Assembly (NCBI GenBank): GCA_050329955.1
Contig: JBHJOH010000236.1
Span: 1 to 33,707, forward strand
Length of the DNA stretch: 33,707 bases
Source of the DNA: JAOUGY01 sp050329955
GTDB taxonomy: Bacteria; Actinomycetota; Acidimicrobiia; Spongiisociales; ZC4RG35
Reading direction: 5' to 3'
In this document: piece after piece, positions 22,738 to 28,991 of the stretch
How positions within the stretch are numbered: position 1 is the stretch's first letter
Layout: each line of letters starts with the position of its first letter
Translations under genes and position numbers: made by a program
Notes under the pieces: model-generated
Databases searched by the model: none
Told to the model about the DNA's origin: nothing
Seen by the model: the letters and a program-made list of their open reading frames with translations, nothing else

Positions 22738-23523
22738 TCACAGCCGGGTCAGCATCCACACCTGTTCCGAGGGATGGTCGTTCGCCCAGTCGGCGCTGGC
22801 GAAGAACCTCACCTCAGGGCCCCGGTTGGGTGCCCGGACCTCGACGAAATCGTCGACGGCGAAGCCGGTGTCCTTGAACAGGCGGAACCAGTCCGAGATC
22901 GTGAGGTTGAACTCGATCCCACCCGGTTCGTCGACCGCATCCCGCCAGTCGAAACGGTGCATCCCGAAGGAGGGGCGCTGCAGGGTGTGGCGGGCCGGGA
23001 GCGAGCCGTCGACCGGCATGCAGGCGTGGGCCAGACTGGACATGCTGAGGGTGACGAGCCGTCCCCCGGGCCGGAGCAGCCGGTGGGCTTCGGCCACCCA
23101 CAGGTACGGGTCGCACCACAACACCGCCCCGTACTCGCTGATGGCGAAGTCGAAGCTCCGGTCGGGACGCGGGACCGCCTCGGCGTTGCCGTGGATCCAA
23201 CTGATGTCGAGTCCGTGCTGGTCGGCGAGGCGGCGGGCGGTGGCGAGCTGACCCTCGCTGTTGTCGACACCGGTGACGGCGGCTCCGAGCCGACACATCC
23301 ACGCCGCGACATATCCGGTGCCACAACCCAGCTCGATGGCATCGAGACCCGCCATGTCATCGGGAAGCAGCGCCAGCTCCGACTGGGGGATGTTCCACAT
23401 TCCCCAGGTCGGTTCGACCTGCGCCCAGTTCCGCTCGCCGTCGGCCACCCAGTTGGCGGCGTCGGCATCCCACTGGCGCCGGTTCTCGGCGACGTGGTCG
23501 GCCGGCGGGTCCGTCAGGTCCAC
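22738..23523 (-). CDS. Class I SAM-dependent methyltransferase
   Basis: A 261-residue methyltransferase. Motif I is DAIELGCGTGYVAA (61-74), the acidic residue ending strand 2 is Asp87 in VTGVDNSEGQLATAR, and post-motif regions WIHGNAEAVPRPDRSFDFAI and RLLRPGGRLVTLSMS are clear. The N-terminal ENRRQWDADAANWVADGERNW is the helix common to UbiE/COQ5-like and Methyltransf_11 proteins. The start GTG 23523 lies 10 bp inside the upstream PPOX gene's end; residues further upstream in this frame are a shadow of that gene. Substrate cannot be deduced. Confidence 0.85.
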   Translation of the reverse strand: MDLTDPPADHVAENRRQWDADAANWVADGERNWAQVEPTWGMWNIPQSELALLPDDMAGLDAIELGCGTGYVAAWMCRLGAAVTGVDNSEGQLATARRLADQHGLDISWIHGNAEAVPRPDRSFDFAISEYGAVLWCDPYLWVAEAHRLLRPGGRLVTLSMSSLAHACMPVDGSLPARHTLQRPSFGMHRFDWRDAVDEPGGIEFNLTISDWFRLFKDTGFAVDDFVEVRAPNRGPEVRFFASADWANDHPSEQVWMLTRL

Positions 23524-23930
23524 GGCCCTGAACCCCCCACCCTGGTGGGCGTGATCCGGATGAGGTTGCCGGGCGGCGGGTTCTCCATCGGTGGGAACGT
23601 GGCCCCGGGACCGATGTAGATCCAGGCCAACCGTTGCAGCAGCTCGGGCGCCCCACCCTCGTCGAGGGTGGCCGTCCCCCGGACAGTCAGGTAGTTCGCC
23701 ATCCCGATCCCGTTGTCGCCCTCGGCCTCGATGGTGAGCGCCACCCTCGGATCCCGGGCGATGTTCTGCACCTTGCGCCCACCCATGAGGTGGGCGGTGA
23801 CGATGTCGTCGCCGTCGAGGCCCACCCACACCGCACTCATCTGAGGCGACCCGTCAGGATCGATGGTGGCGAGATGGGCGAGCCGGCCGGAAGAGAGGAC
23901 AGTACGGGCGGCAGCGTTCAGGAGCGACAT
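23514..23930 (-). CDS. Pyridoxamine 5'-phosphate oxidase-like (PPOX class, probably F420-dependent) protein
   Basis: A 138-residue split-barrel flavin-fold protein. GRLAHLATIDPDGSPQMSAV (about 16-35) and VWVGLDGDDIVTAHLMGGRK with VQNIARDPRVALTIEA (to about 67) match actinobacterial PPOX-class F420-dependent proteins; the YLTVRGTATLDEGGA segment follows. Such proteins bind F420 or FMN and reduce or oxidise small substrates; the substrate here is unknown. ATG 23930 is supported by TAGCGT 7 nt upstream; residues before it in frame are Arg-rich. It overlaps the methyltransferase start by 10 bp (two-gene operon). Confidence 0.82.
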   Translation of the reverse strand: MSLLNAAARTVLSSGRLAHLATIDPDGSPQMSAVWVGLDGDDIVTAHLMGGRKVQNIARDPRVALTIEAEGDNGIGMANYLTVRGTATLDEGGAPELLQRLAWIYIGPGATFPPMENPPPGNLIRITPTRVGGSGPWT

Positions 23931-23943
23931 GGCTGCAACGCTA
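23931..23943 (-). promoter_or_regulatory. Leaderless promoter of the PPOX gene
   Basis: On the minus strand TAGCGT (23943-23938), 7-nt spacer TGCAGCC, then ATG 23930. Confidence 0.5.
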
Positions 23944-23991
23944 CGCGCCGAACCGCGGCAAGTTCCGATGAAACCATGCTCGGCGGCCTCG

Positions 23992-24004
23992 TACACTCGT
24001 CGTG
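23992..24004 (+). promoter_or_regulatory. Leaderless promoter of the third SRPBCC gene
   Basis: TACACT (23992-23997), 7-nt spacer CGTCGTG, then GTG 24005. The alternative GTG at 24002 would be only 4 nt away. Confidence 0.5.
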
Positions 24005-24433
24005 GTGACACAGGCCAGCTCCGACCGGGTCGAGGTGAGTCGCCCATCGCGTGCCGCCACAGAGGTCGTGTGGCGGACGCTCACCGCGGGAAGGGCGGCG
24101 TGGTGGCCGGAGATGGAGTTCGACGCCCGCCCGGGAGCCTCGCTGCGCGAGACCTGGGAAGAGGACGGAGCGACACGCGCGGCGATCGGGAATGTGGTGA
24201 TCGCCGAGCCGCCCTTCCAGCTCACGTTTCGTTGGACTCAACCGGAGTGGCCGCACGGGTACGCCACGGTGGCGATCCGCATCGTGCCCGACGAGGCAGG
24301 CTCGCTCGTCACGGTTGTCGAGACCGATCTGGCTCGCGCCACCGGCGACCCCGCCCAGCTCGACGCACATGAGCAGGGTTGGCACTATCACCTGGAGCGA
24401 CTGGTGGCTTCGTCCGAAAGCACCAACTCATGA
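24005..24433 (+). CDS. SRPBCC-family protein
   Basis: A 142-residue SRPBCC-fold protein: SDRVEVSRPSRAATEVVWRT, AAWWPEMEFDARPGASLRET, then VVIAEPPFQLTFRWTQPEWP and VRIVPDEAG-like segments with a C-terminal EQGWHYHLERLVASSE helix. It most resembles activator of Hsp90 ATPase-like (AHSA1) proteins in the order WW, G-R-E and W-H-Y-H-L. GTG 24005 fits the closely spaced -10. It is divergent from the PPOX gene and convergent with the DUF488 gene (25 bp). Third protein of this fold in 6 kb. Ligand unknown. Confidence 0.8.
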   Translation: MTQASSDRVEVSRPSRAATEVVWRTLTAGRAAWWPEMEFDARPGASLRETWEEDGATRAAIGNVVIAEPPFQLTFRWTQPEWPHGYATVAIRIVPDEAGSLVTVVETDLARATGDPAQLDAHEQGWHYHLERLVASSESTNS

Positions 24434-24458
24434 ACCCCATCCCCTGAACCGCCTGACA

Positions 24459-24956
24459 TCAGGCGCGTGGCGCTCCAGTGCGAAGGTTCGCAACCGACAG
24501 CCCGGGATGGGCGCGCAAACGCCCGGCCACGAGCGACCGGTGGCACGCCTCCGGATCGAGCTCGACGCACAGGAGGGCGGTGGCGGAGTGGTGCGGGAAC
24601 TCCGCCGCGAGCGCACCGAGGTCGAACGGATCGAGAATCTCCCGGGTGTAGCGCTCGGCGTACTCGGGCGCCAGCGCCACGCGGTTGCGCTTGCCCACAC
24701 CGTTGCGGTCGTCCTCGCGGTACTGGAGATGGCGAAGCTCGGTCGTGGGTGCCAGCGCCTTCACATGCCGGTACCCGATGCCGGCTTCGGCGAGCATCCG
24801 CTGGAGTCGCTGTGAATTCGCCCACGAGTAGTCGGGGCCCCGAACGCCCCGGCGCTGGCGGAGGTCGACAACCAACCCCACGCCGGCGCCGGTGATCGTC
24901 TCCAGGAAGACTGCGTTCGTGAAGCCGTAGACACCGATCGTCACGACCCTGAGCAT
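24459..24956 (-). CDS. DUF488-family protein
   Basis: A 165-residue protein of the DUF488 family: VTIGVYGFTNAVFLETI at the N-terminus, VVDLRQRRGVRGPDYSWAN (about 28-46), and the conserved LLCVELDPEACHRSLVA near the C-terminus with the C-x-E and CHRS residues. DUF488 proteins are of unknown biochemical function. I choose ATG 24956, with GAGGAG 6 bases upstream, over two in-frame ATGs further 5'. It follows the RidA-like gene by 26 bp on the same strand, so it is probably co-transcribed. Confidence 0.85.
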   Translation of the reverse strand: MLRVVTIGVYGFTNAVFLETITGAGVGLVVDLRQRRGVRGPDYSWANSQRLQRMLAEAGIGYRHVKALAPTTELRHLQYREDDRNGVGKRNRVALAPEYAERYTREILDPFDLGALAAEFPHHSATALLCVELDPEACHRSLVAGRLRAHPGLSVANLRTGAPRA

Positions 24957-24982
24957 CTGGATCTCCTCACCCGATGCTTGCA

Positions 24983-25384
24983 TCACGCCACAGCGGTCGC
25001 CTCGAGCTCGACCATCAGATCGGGGATCGCCAACCGTGACACCCCGAGCATGGTGGTGGCAGGTGCGGCCCCGCTCGCACCGAGACGCGAAGCCAGGACG
25101 TCGTAGTGCTGGAAGAGCAGGTCGACATCGACCGTGTAGACGTTGAGCCGGACCAGGTTGGATAGGGTCATCCCGGCTTCACCGAGCACGGCCTCGAGGT
25201 TGTCGAGGGTCAGCTGCAACTGCGCTGCCATGTCACCGGCATGCTGCGGTTCACCGTCGCCGCTCATCGCAGTCTGGCCGGCGCAGTACAGGGTCCGGCC
25301 GTGTCCGGAGACCAGCTCGCCCTGGTTGTACCCCATCGCCACCGACCACGTCCACGGGTTGAGCGCCGTTCGTTCCATTGTCAT
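24983..25384 (-). CDS. RidA/YjgF-family protein
   Basis: A 133-residue protein of the RidA (YjgF/YER057c) family: LVSGHGRTLYCAGQTAMSGDG, MAAQLQLTLDNLEAVLGEAG, then LNVYTVDVD and PATTMLGVSRLAIPDLMVELEA. The Arg of the classical RidA site appears as GVSRLA instead of the usual V-x-x-L-P-x-x-A arrangement, so true enamine/imine deaminase activity is not assured. ATG 25384 has GGAG 6 bases upstream (ATG 25378 is an alternative). It is divergent from the WYL regulator, which may control it. Confidence 0.85.
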   Translation of the reverse strand: MTMERTALNPWTWSVAMGYNQGELVSGHGRTLYCAGQTAMSGDGEPQHAGDMAAQLQLTLDNLEAVLGEAGMTLSNLVRLNVYTVDVDLLFQHYDVLASRLGASGAAPATTMLGVSRLAIPDLMVELEATAVA

Positions 25385-25444
25385 GTCAGCTCCATTCGTC
25401 GCCACCCGGACGTCCCGGGCTCGACCGCCAGATTCGGCGGCGTG

Positions 25445-25458
25445 GAGATGAGCATCTC
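25445..25458. promoter_or_regulatory. Palindrome between the RidA-like and WYL genes
   Basis: GAGATG-ag-CATCTC in the 118-bp divergent gap; an operator candidate for the adjacent WYL regulator, with flanking CGTG (25441-25444) and CACG (25466-25469) adding symmetry. Confidence 0.4.
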
Positions 25459-25490
25459 GACAAATCACGACATCCTCTGTCATGTATTTG

Positions 25491-25502
25491 TAGGGTTTCT
25501 GC
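25491..25502 (+). promoter_or_regulatory. Leaderless promoter of the WYL regulator gene
   Basis: TAGGGT (25491-25496), 6-nt spacer TTCTGC, then GTG 25503. Confidence 0.5.
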
Positions 25503-26510
25503 GTGCGTGCAGATCGGCTCGTCTCGCTGGTGCTTCTCCTGCGGCAACGGGACCGAATGACGGCGGCCGCGTTGGCCCGCGAGTTGGAGGTCTCCACTCG
25601 CACCGTCCTGCGCGACATCGAGGCGCTGGGCGCAGCCGGTGTCCCGGTGTACGCCGACCGCGGCCGCTACGGCGGGTTCGCTCTGCTCCCCGGATTCCGG
25701 ACCGAGCTGACCGGGTTGAATCACGACGAAGCCCTGGCCTTGCTAGTCGCCGGATCGCGGAGCGGCGCACAGGCATTCGGACTCGGCTCGGCGCTCGCTT
25801 CGGCGATGCTGAAAGTGGTGGACGCGCTCCCCGAGAGCAATCGGGCAGCAGCGGCCGGAGCAACGCAACGACTGCTGGTCGACCCCGACATCGACCTCCT
25901 GTCGCGCCGAACCGACGCCGAGGAGGTACCCGACGCCATCATGACCGAGGTTCGGAGAGCGGTGTTCGCCGGGCACAAGCTCCGCATCCGCTACGCCGCT
26001 CTGGACCAGGCTCCGAAGTGGCGCACGGTGGACCCGATCGGCCTGGTCACCGTCCGCGGCTTGGGCTATCTGCTGGCAACGAGGTCGGGTGCCGACCGCA
26101 CCTATCGCCTGTCCCGGATCCTGGCCGCCGCCGAACTCGACGAACCCGCCCAACGACCGGACGGAGTGGACCTCGACCAGGCGTGGCGGGAACGCAGCAG
26201 CGCGTTCAGGACCGGAGGCGACCAGGTGACGGTTCTGGCCCGGGTGAACCCGGAGCGGCGACAGGACCTGGTGGACACCGCTCTGGCCGCCCACAGCGAG
26301 GAAGCCGAGGAGGCGAACGGCTGGATACGGATGGAGGTGTCGTTCCAGGACTCGAGACACGCCCAGTGGGCGTTGTGGCAACTCGCCACCAACGCCGAAG
26401 TCCTGGCTCCACAGTGGTTGCGCACGATCATCGGAGACCGGGCGGCGGCAATCGTCGCTCGTTACGAGGCCACAACATATGGGTCCGAGCGGACGGAAGC
26501 GCCATCGTGA
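25503..26510 (+). CDS. HTH/WYL-domain transcriptional regulator (YafY-like)
   Basis: A 335-residue regulator. The N-terminal helix-turn-helix is RADRLVSLVLLLRQRDRMTA followed by AAALARELEVSTRTVLRDIE (2-41), with the GVPVYADRGRYGGFALLPGF segment typical of the YafY type. A WYL domain follows (about 138-215: VRRAVFAGHKLRIRYAALDQ, then TVDPIGLVTVRGLGYLLA), and a C-terminal WCX-like domain. WYL proteins often respond to a bound nucleotide or nucleic acid; the ligand here is unknown. The likely target is the divergent RidA-like/DUF488 pair. The gene ends before a strong hairpin shared with the convergent ligD gene. Confidence 0.88.
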   Translation: MRADRLVSLVLLLRQRDRMTAAALARELEVSTRTVLRDIEALGAAGVPVYADRGRYGGFALLPGFRTELTGLNHDEALALLVAGSRSGAQAFGLGSALASAMLKVVDALPESNRAAAAGATQRLLVDPDIDLLSRRTDAEEVPDAIMTEVRRAVFAGHKLRIRYAALDQAPKWRTVDPIGLVTVRGLGYLLATRSGADRTYRLSRILAAAELDEPAQRPDGVDLDQAWRERSSAFRTGGDQVTVLARVNPERRQDLVDTALAAHSEEAEEANGWIRMEVSFQDSRHAQWALWQLATNAEVLAPQWLRTIIGDRAAAIVARYEATTYGSERTEAPS

Positions 26511-26542
26511 CCGGAGCAGACGCAGCCTCTTCGGTTTGGCAG

Positions 26543-26585
26543 GAGGCCGGAGGCAGGAAGCAGGAAGCCTCCTGCCTCCGGCCTC
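26543..26585. terminator. Bidirectional terminator-like hairpin containing word repeats
   Basis: GAGGCCGGAGGCAGGA (26543-26558) and TCCTGCCTCCGGCCTC (26570-26585) form a perfect 16-bp stem around an 11-nt loop, exactly between the convergent WYL and LigD genes. Two heptamers GCAGGAA (26553-26566) span the left stem and loop. There is no T-run. Confidence 0.6.
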
Positions 26586-26606
26586 GCGCTTCAGGCGGGT
26601 GATCGG

Positions 26607-27614
26607 TCAGTAGTCGCCGTCCGCCCGCCGCTGCTTGCTCGGCTGCACCCGTGGGGGTTCGCCCGGCTGTTTGGGGTAGTGCGGCGGCCAGGGGGCGTCG
26701 CCCTGGCCGTACTGCTCGTGGTCTCTCACCACCCATTCGAGCAGGGTGTCGATGCGGCATTCGGTGTCGTCGATGCCAGCACTGAGATCGCCCACCTTGG
26801 AATAACGTTCGGCGACGTAACGATCGAGCGGGAAGTCCTCGATGTGAACGTCATCGATCTCGTCCCAGCGGAACGGTGCCGACACGTAGCCGGTGGGACG
26901 GACGCCGTAGGCCGACGAGACGGTCTTGTCGGGCGCCATCTGGTTGAAGTCGATGAAGATGCCGTGGCGCTCCTCCTTCCACCACTTGGTGGTGACCAGG
27001 TCGGGGTGGCGCCGCTCCAGTTCGCGGGCGAAGGCGAGACCTGCCCGACGCACCTGGATGAAGTCCCAGATCGGCTCGATGCGGATGTACACGTGGATGC
27101 CCCGGCTTCCCGACGTCTTGGGCCAGGCCACCAGTCCCAGTTCGTCGAGCAACTCCTTGGCGCCTTTCACCGCCGCTCGCACGTGCTCGAAGTCGTAGCC
27201 CGGAGTGGGGTCGAAGTCGATGCGCCACTCGTCGGGGTGGTCGATGTCGTCGGCCCGGGCGGGCCAGGGGTGGAAGTCGAGGCATCCCAACTGGGCCAGG
27301 CGGATCACATCGGCCGGGGTCCGGGGGACGTTCATGCGCCCGGGCCGCTGCGACGGGAAGTGCATGTCGACGCTGTCGAAGGGGGACTTGTCGTCGGCCC
27401 GCTTCTGATAGACGGGAGGCTCCCCGACGCCTTTCATGTAGCGCTTGAGCATGGTGGGACGGTTGGCGATGCCGCGCAGAGCCCCCTCGACACATCCCAC
27501 GAAGTGCTCCACGACCATCAGCTTGGTCCACCCCTGCTCGGGGAACACCACCCGCGACGGCGAGCTGATCCGAATGCGCTCACCGCCGACGTCCACGGTC
27601 GTCTCATCGGCCAT
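26607..27614 (-). CDS. ligD: LigD-type polymerase domain protein (NHEJ primase-polymerase), stand-alone
   Basis: A 335-residue archaeo-eukaryotic-primase-like polymerase domain of the LigD type. The metal-binding pair Asp133 and Asp135 (WRIDFDP), His174 in SGSRGIHVYI, and the third acidic residue Asp222 (FIDFNQ) are in place, as are LKRYMKGVGEPPVYQKRA and FPSQRPGRMNVPRTPAD. It matches the polymerase module that fills gaps in bacterial double-strand break repair by end joining. Neither an ATP-dependent ligase domain nor Ku is encoded in or near it, so those parts are elsewhere or absent. ATG 27614 has TACCGT 6 nt upstream. The reading frame stays open far upstream, but there it only shadows the genes on the other strand. 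Symbol refers to the domain, not a full LigD. Confidence 0.87.
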   Translation of the reverse strand: MADETTVDVGGERIRISSPSRVVFPEQGWTKLMVVEHFVGCVEGALRGIANRPTMLKRYMKGVGEPPVYQKRADDKSPFDSVDMHFPSQRPGRMNVPRTPADVIRLAQLGCLDFHPWPARADDIDHPDEWRIDFDPTPGYDFEHVRAAVKGAKELLDELGLVAWPKTSGSRGIHVYIRIEPIWDFIQVRRAGLAFARELERRHPDLVTTKWWKEERHGIFIDFNQMAPDKTVSSAYGVRPTGYVSAPFRWDEIDDVHIEDFPLDRYVAERYSKVGDLSAGIDDTECRIDTLLEWVVRDHEQYGQGDAPWPPHYPKQPGEPPRVQPSKQRRADGDY

Positions 27615-27626
27615 GTTCCGACGGTA
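27615..27626 (-). promoter_or_regulatory. Leaderless promoter of the LigD-polymerase gene
   Basis: On the minus strand TACCGT (27626-27621), 6-nt spacer CGGAAC, then ATG 27614. A weaker plus-strand -10 (TTAAGT, 27652-27657, 6 nt before ATG 27664) lies only 25 bp away, so the two divergent promoters overlap. Confidence 0.5.
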
Positions 27627-27663
27627 GTCCGGTGTGGGGTTGGCGCCGTGGTTAAGTACCGGC

Positions 27664-28251
27664 ATGCGATCAGCCCCCTGGTTTCGGTATGCCCAGCTCA
27701 TGGTGGGTCTCACCGTGTTCGGTTCCGGCATCGGGGCGATGATCCGTTCCGACCTGGGGCTGCCGCCCTGGGACGTGTTCCACCAGGGGGTCTCGTTCCG
27801 AACGCCGCTGACGATCGGGACCGCCACCATCGTCACCAGCTTCGTGGTGCTGCTCGCCTGGATACCGCTCCGGGAGCGCCCGGGGGTGGGGACCCTGGCC
27901 AACGCCGTCACCATCGGGATCGTGGTGGACGTGTTCCTGGCGCTGGTCGGCGAGCCCGCCAACAACTGGGAGCGCTGGGGACTGCTGCTGGGCGGGTTGG
28001 CGGTGGTGGGCATCGGGTCGGGCCTGTACATCGGGGCCCGGCTCGGACCGGGTCCACGCGACGGGCTGATGACAGGTATCGCCAAGCGGGGTCCGTCGAT
28101 CCGACTGGCTCGCACCGCTGTCGAGGCACTGGTGCTGGCCGCCGGGTGGGCGCTGGGCGGGACGGTGGGGGTGGGGACCCTGGTGTTCGCTCTGGGTATC
28201 GGACCCATCGTCCAGTTCTTCCTGCCCCGCTTCGACCTGGCGGCGCCATGA
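27664..28251 (+). CDS. YczE/YyaS/YitT-type membrane protein
   Basis: A 195-residue polytopic membrane protein with about five hydrophobic segments. QLMVGLTVFGSGIGAMIRSD, LGLPPWDVFHQGVS and GLYIGARLGPGPRDGLMTGI are characteristic of the YczE/YitT-like family (the G-x-G-P-x-D-x-L-M block). Function in the family is unclear; transport or regulation of export has been suggested. ATG 27664 is chosen for its position 6 nt after TTAAGT. The stop overlaps the acyltransferase start as ATGA. Confidence 0.8.
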   Translation: MRSAPWFRYAQLMVGLTVFGSGIGAMIRSDLGLPPWDVFHQGVSFRTPLTIGTATIVTSFVVLLAWIPLRERPGVGTLANAVTIGIVVDVFLALVGEPANNWERWGLLLGGLAVVGIGSGLYIGARLGPGPRDGLMTGIAKRGPSIRLARTAVEALVLAAGWALGGTVGVGTLVFALGIGPIVQFFLPRFDLAAP

Positions 28252-28895
28252 GGTTCGGCTTCCGGGCGGCGGGACGAGTGGCCGCGGTCGTCTCGGTGCT
28301 CTTGTACCGGCTGGCCTTGCCGGCGCGGCCCGACTTCCCCGCCGACACCCCGCTCCTGATCGTGGTCAACCACCGGTCGCTGCTCGACTCGGTGGTCGGG
28401 TTTCACTCGTTCTACCGATGGGGCATCGAGCCGCGCTTCCTGGTCCAGGAGCGATACTTCGGACACCCCGTGCTGAAGCGACTGCTCGACGCCACCGGCT
28501 GTCTTCCGGCGGGGTCGAAGGGCTCGTCGCTGACCCTGATGCGTCAGATTCGGACCCTCTACGGGGAGGGCCATCCGGTGTTGATCATGCCGGAAGGCAC
28601 TGTGGTTCGGCCCCCCGAACGCCCCGACGGGATGGGTCCGGCCCAGCGCGGGGTTGGCACGATCGTGAAGATGTTCCGACCGGCGGTGCTGGCAGTGGGG
28701 ATGGTCGGCACCGACGACGTCTGGCCCCCCGACCGTCTTCGGCCCACGCTCCGCCTGGGCCGTCGCCGGCCGCTGATCAGCATCCGGGTCGGTTTCGTCG
28801 AGTTCCCCCCGAGCACCGACCCCGACGAGTTGCGCCAGGTGGTCGAGACCACCATGCGGGCGCTCATCGACGAGGCCACCATCACCAACGGCTGA
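28248..28895 (+). CDS. PlsC-type 1-acylglycerol-3-phosphate acyltransferase
   Basis: A 215-residue acyltransferase. The catalytic HX4D motif is NHRSLLDS (His42, Asp47), and the phosphate-binding block is MPEGTVVRPPE (Glu116, Gly117). A hydrophobic N-terminus (about 8-24) should attach it to the membrane. It would transfer acyl groups to lysophosphatidic acid or a related acceptor; the exact acceptor is uncertain, since short PlsC homologues vary. Translationally coupled to the preceding membrane protein gene. Confidence 0.85.
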   Translation: MRFGFRAAGRVAAVVSVLLYRLALPARPDFPADTPLLIVVNHRSLLDSVVGFHSFYRWGIEPRFLVQERYFGHPVLKRLLDATGCLPAGSKGSSLTLMRQIRTLYGEGHPVLIMPEGTVVRPPERPDGMGPAQRGVGTIVKMFRPAVLAVGMVGTDDVWPPDRLRPTLRLGRRRPLISIRVGFVEFPPSTDPDELRQVVETTMRALIDEATITNG

Positions 28896-28979
28896 ACCGG
28901 GTCGCACGCTCGCCAAGCGAACAGAGCGACATCTCGCCCCGTGGAGGTGTCGACCCGTTGTGCCCAGGCCAGGCGCCGG

Positions 28980-28991
28980 TAGCCTGGACCC
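28980..28991 (+). promoter_or_regulatory. Leaderless promoter of the class V aminotransferase gene
   Basis: TAGCCT (28980-28985), 6-nt spacer GGACCC, then ATG 28992. A TTGTGC 16 bp upstream of the -10 is a plausible -35. Confidence 0.55.
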
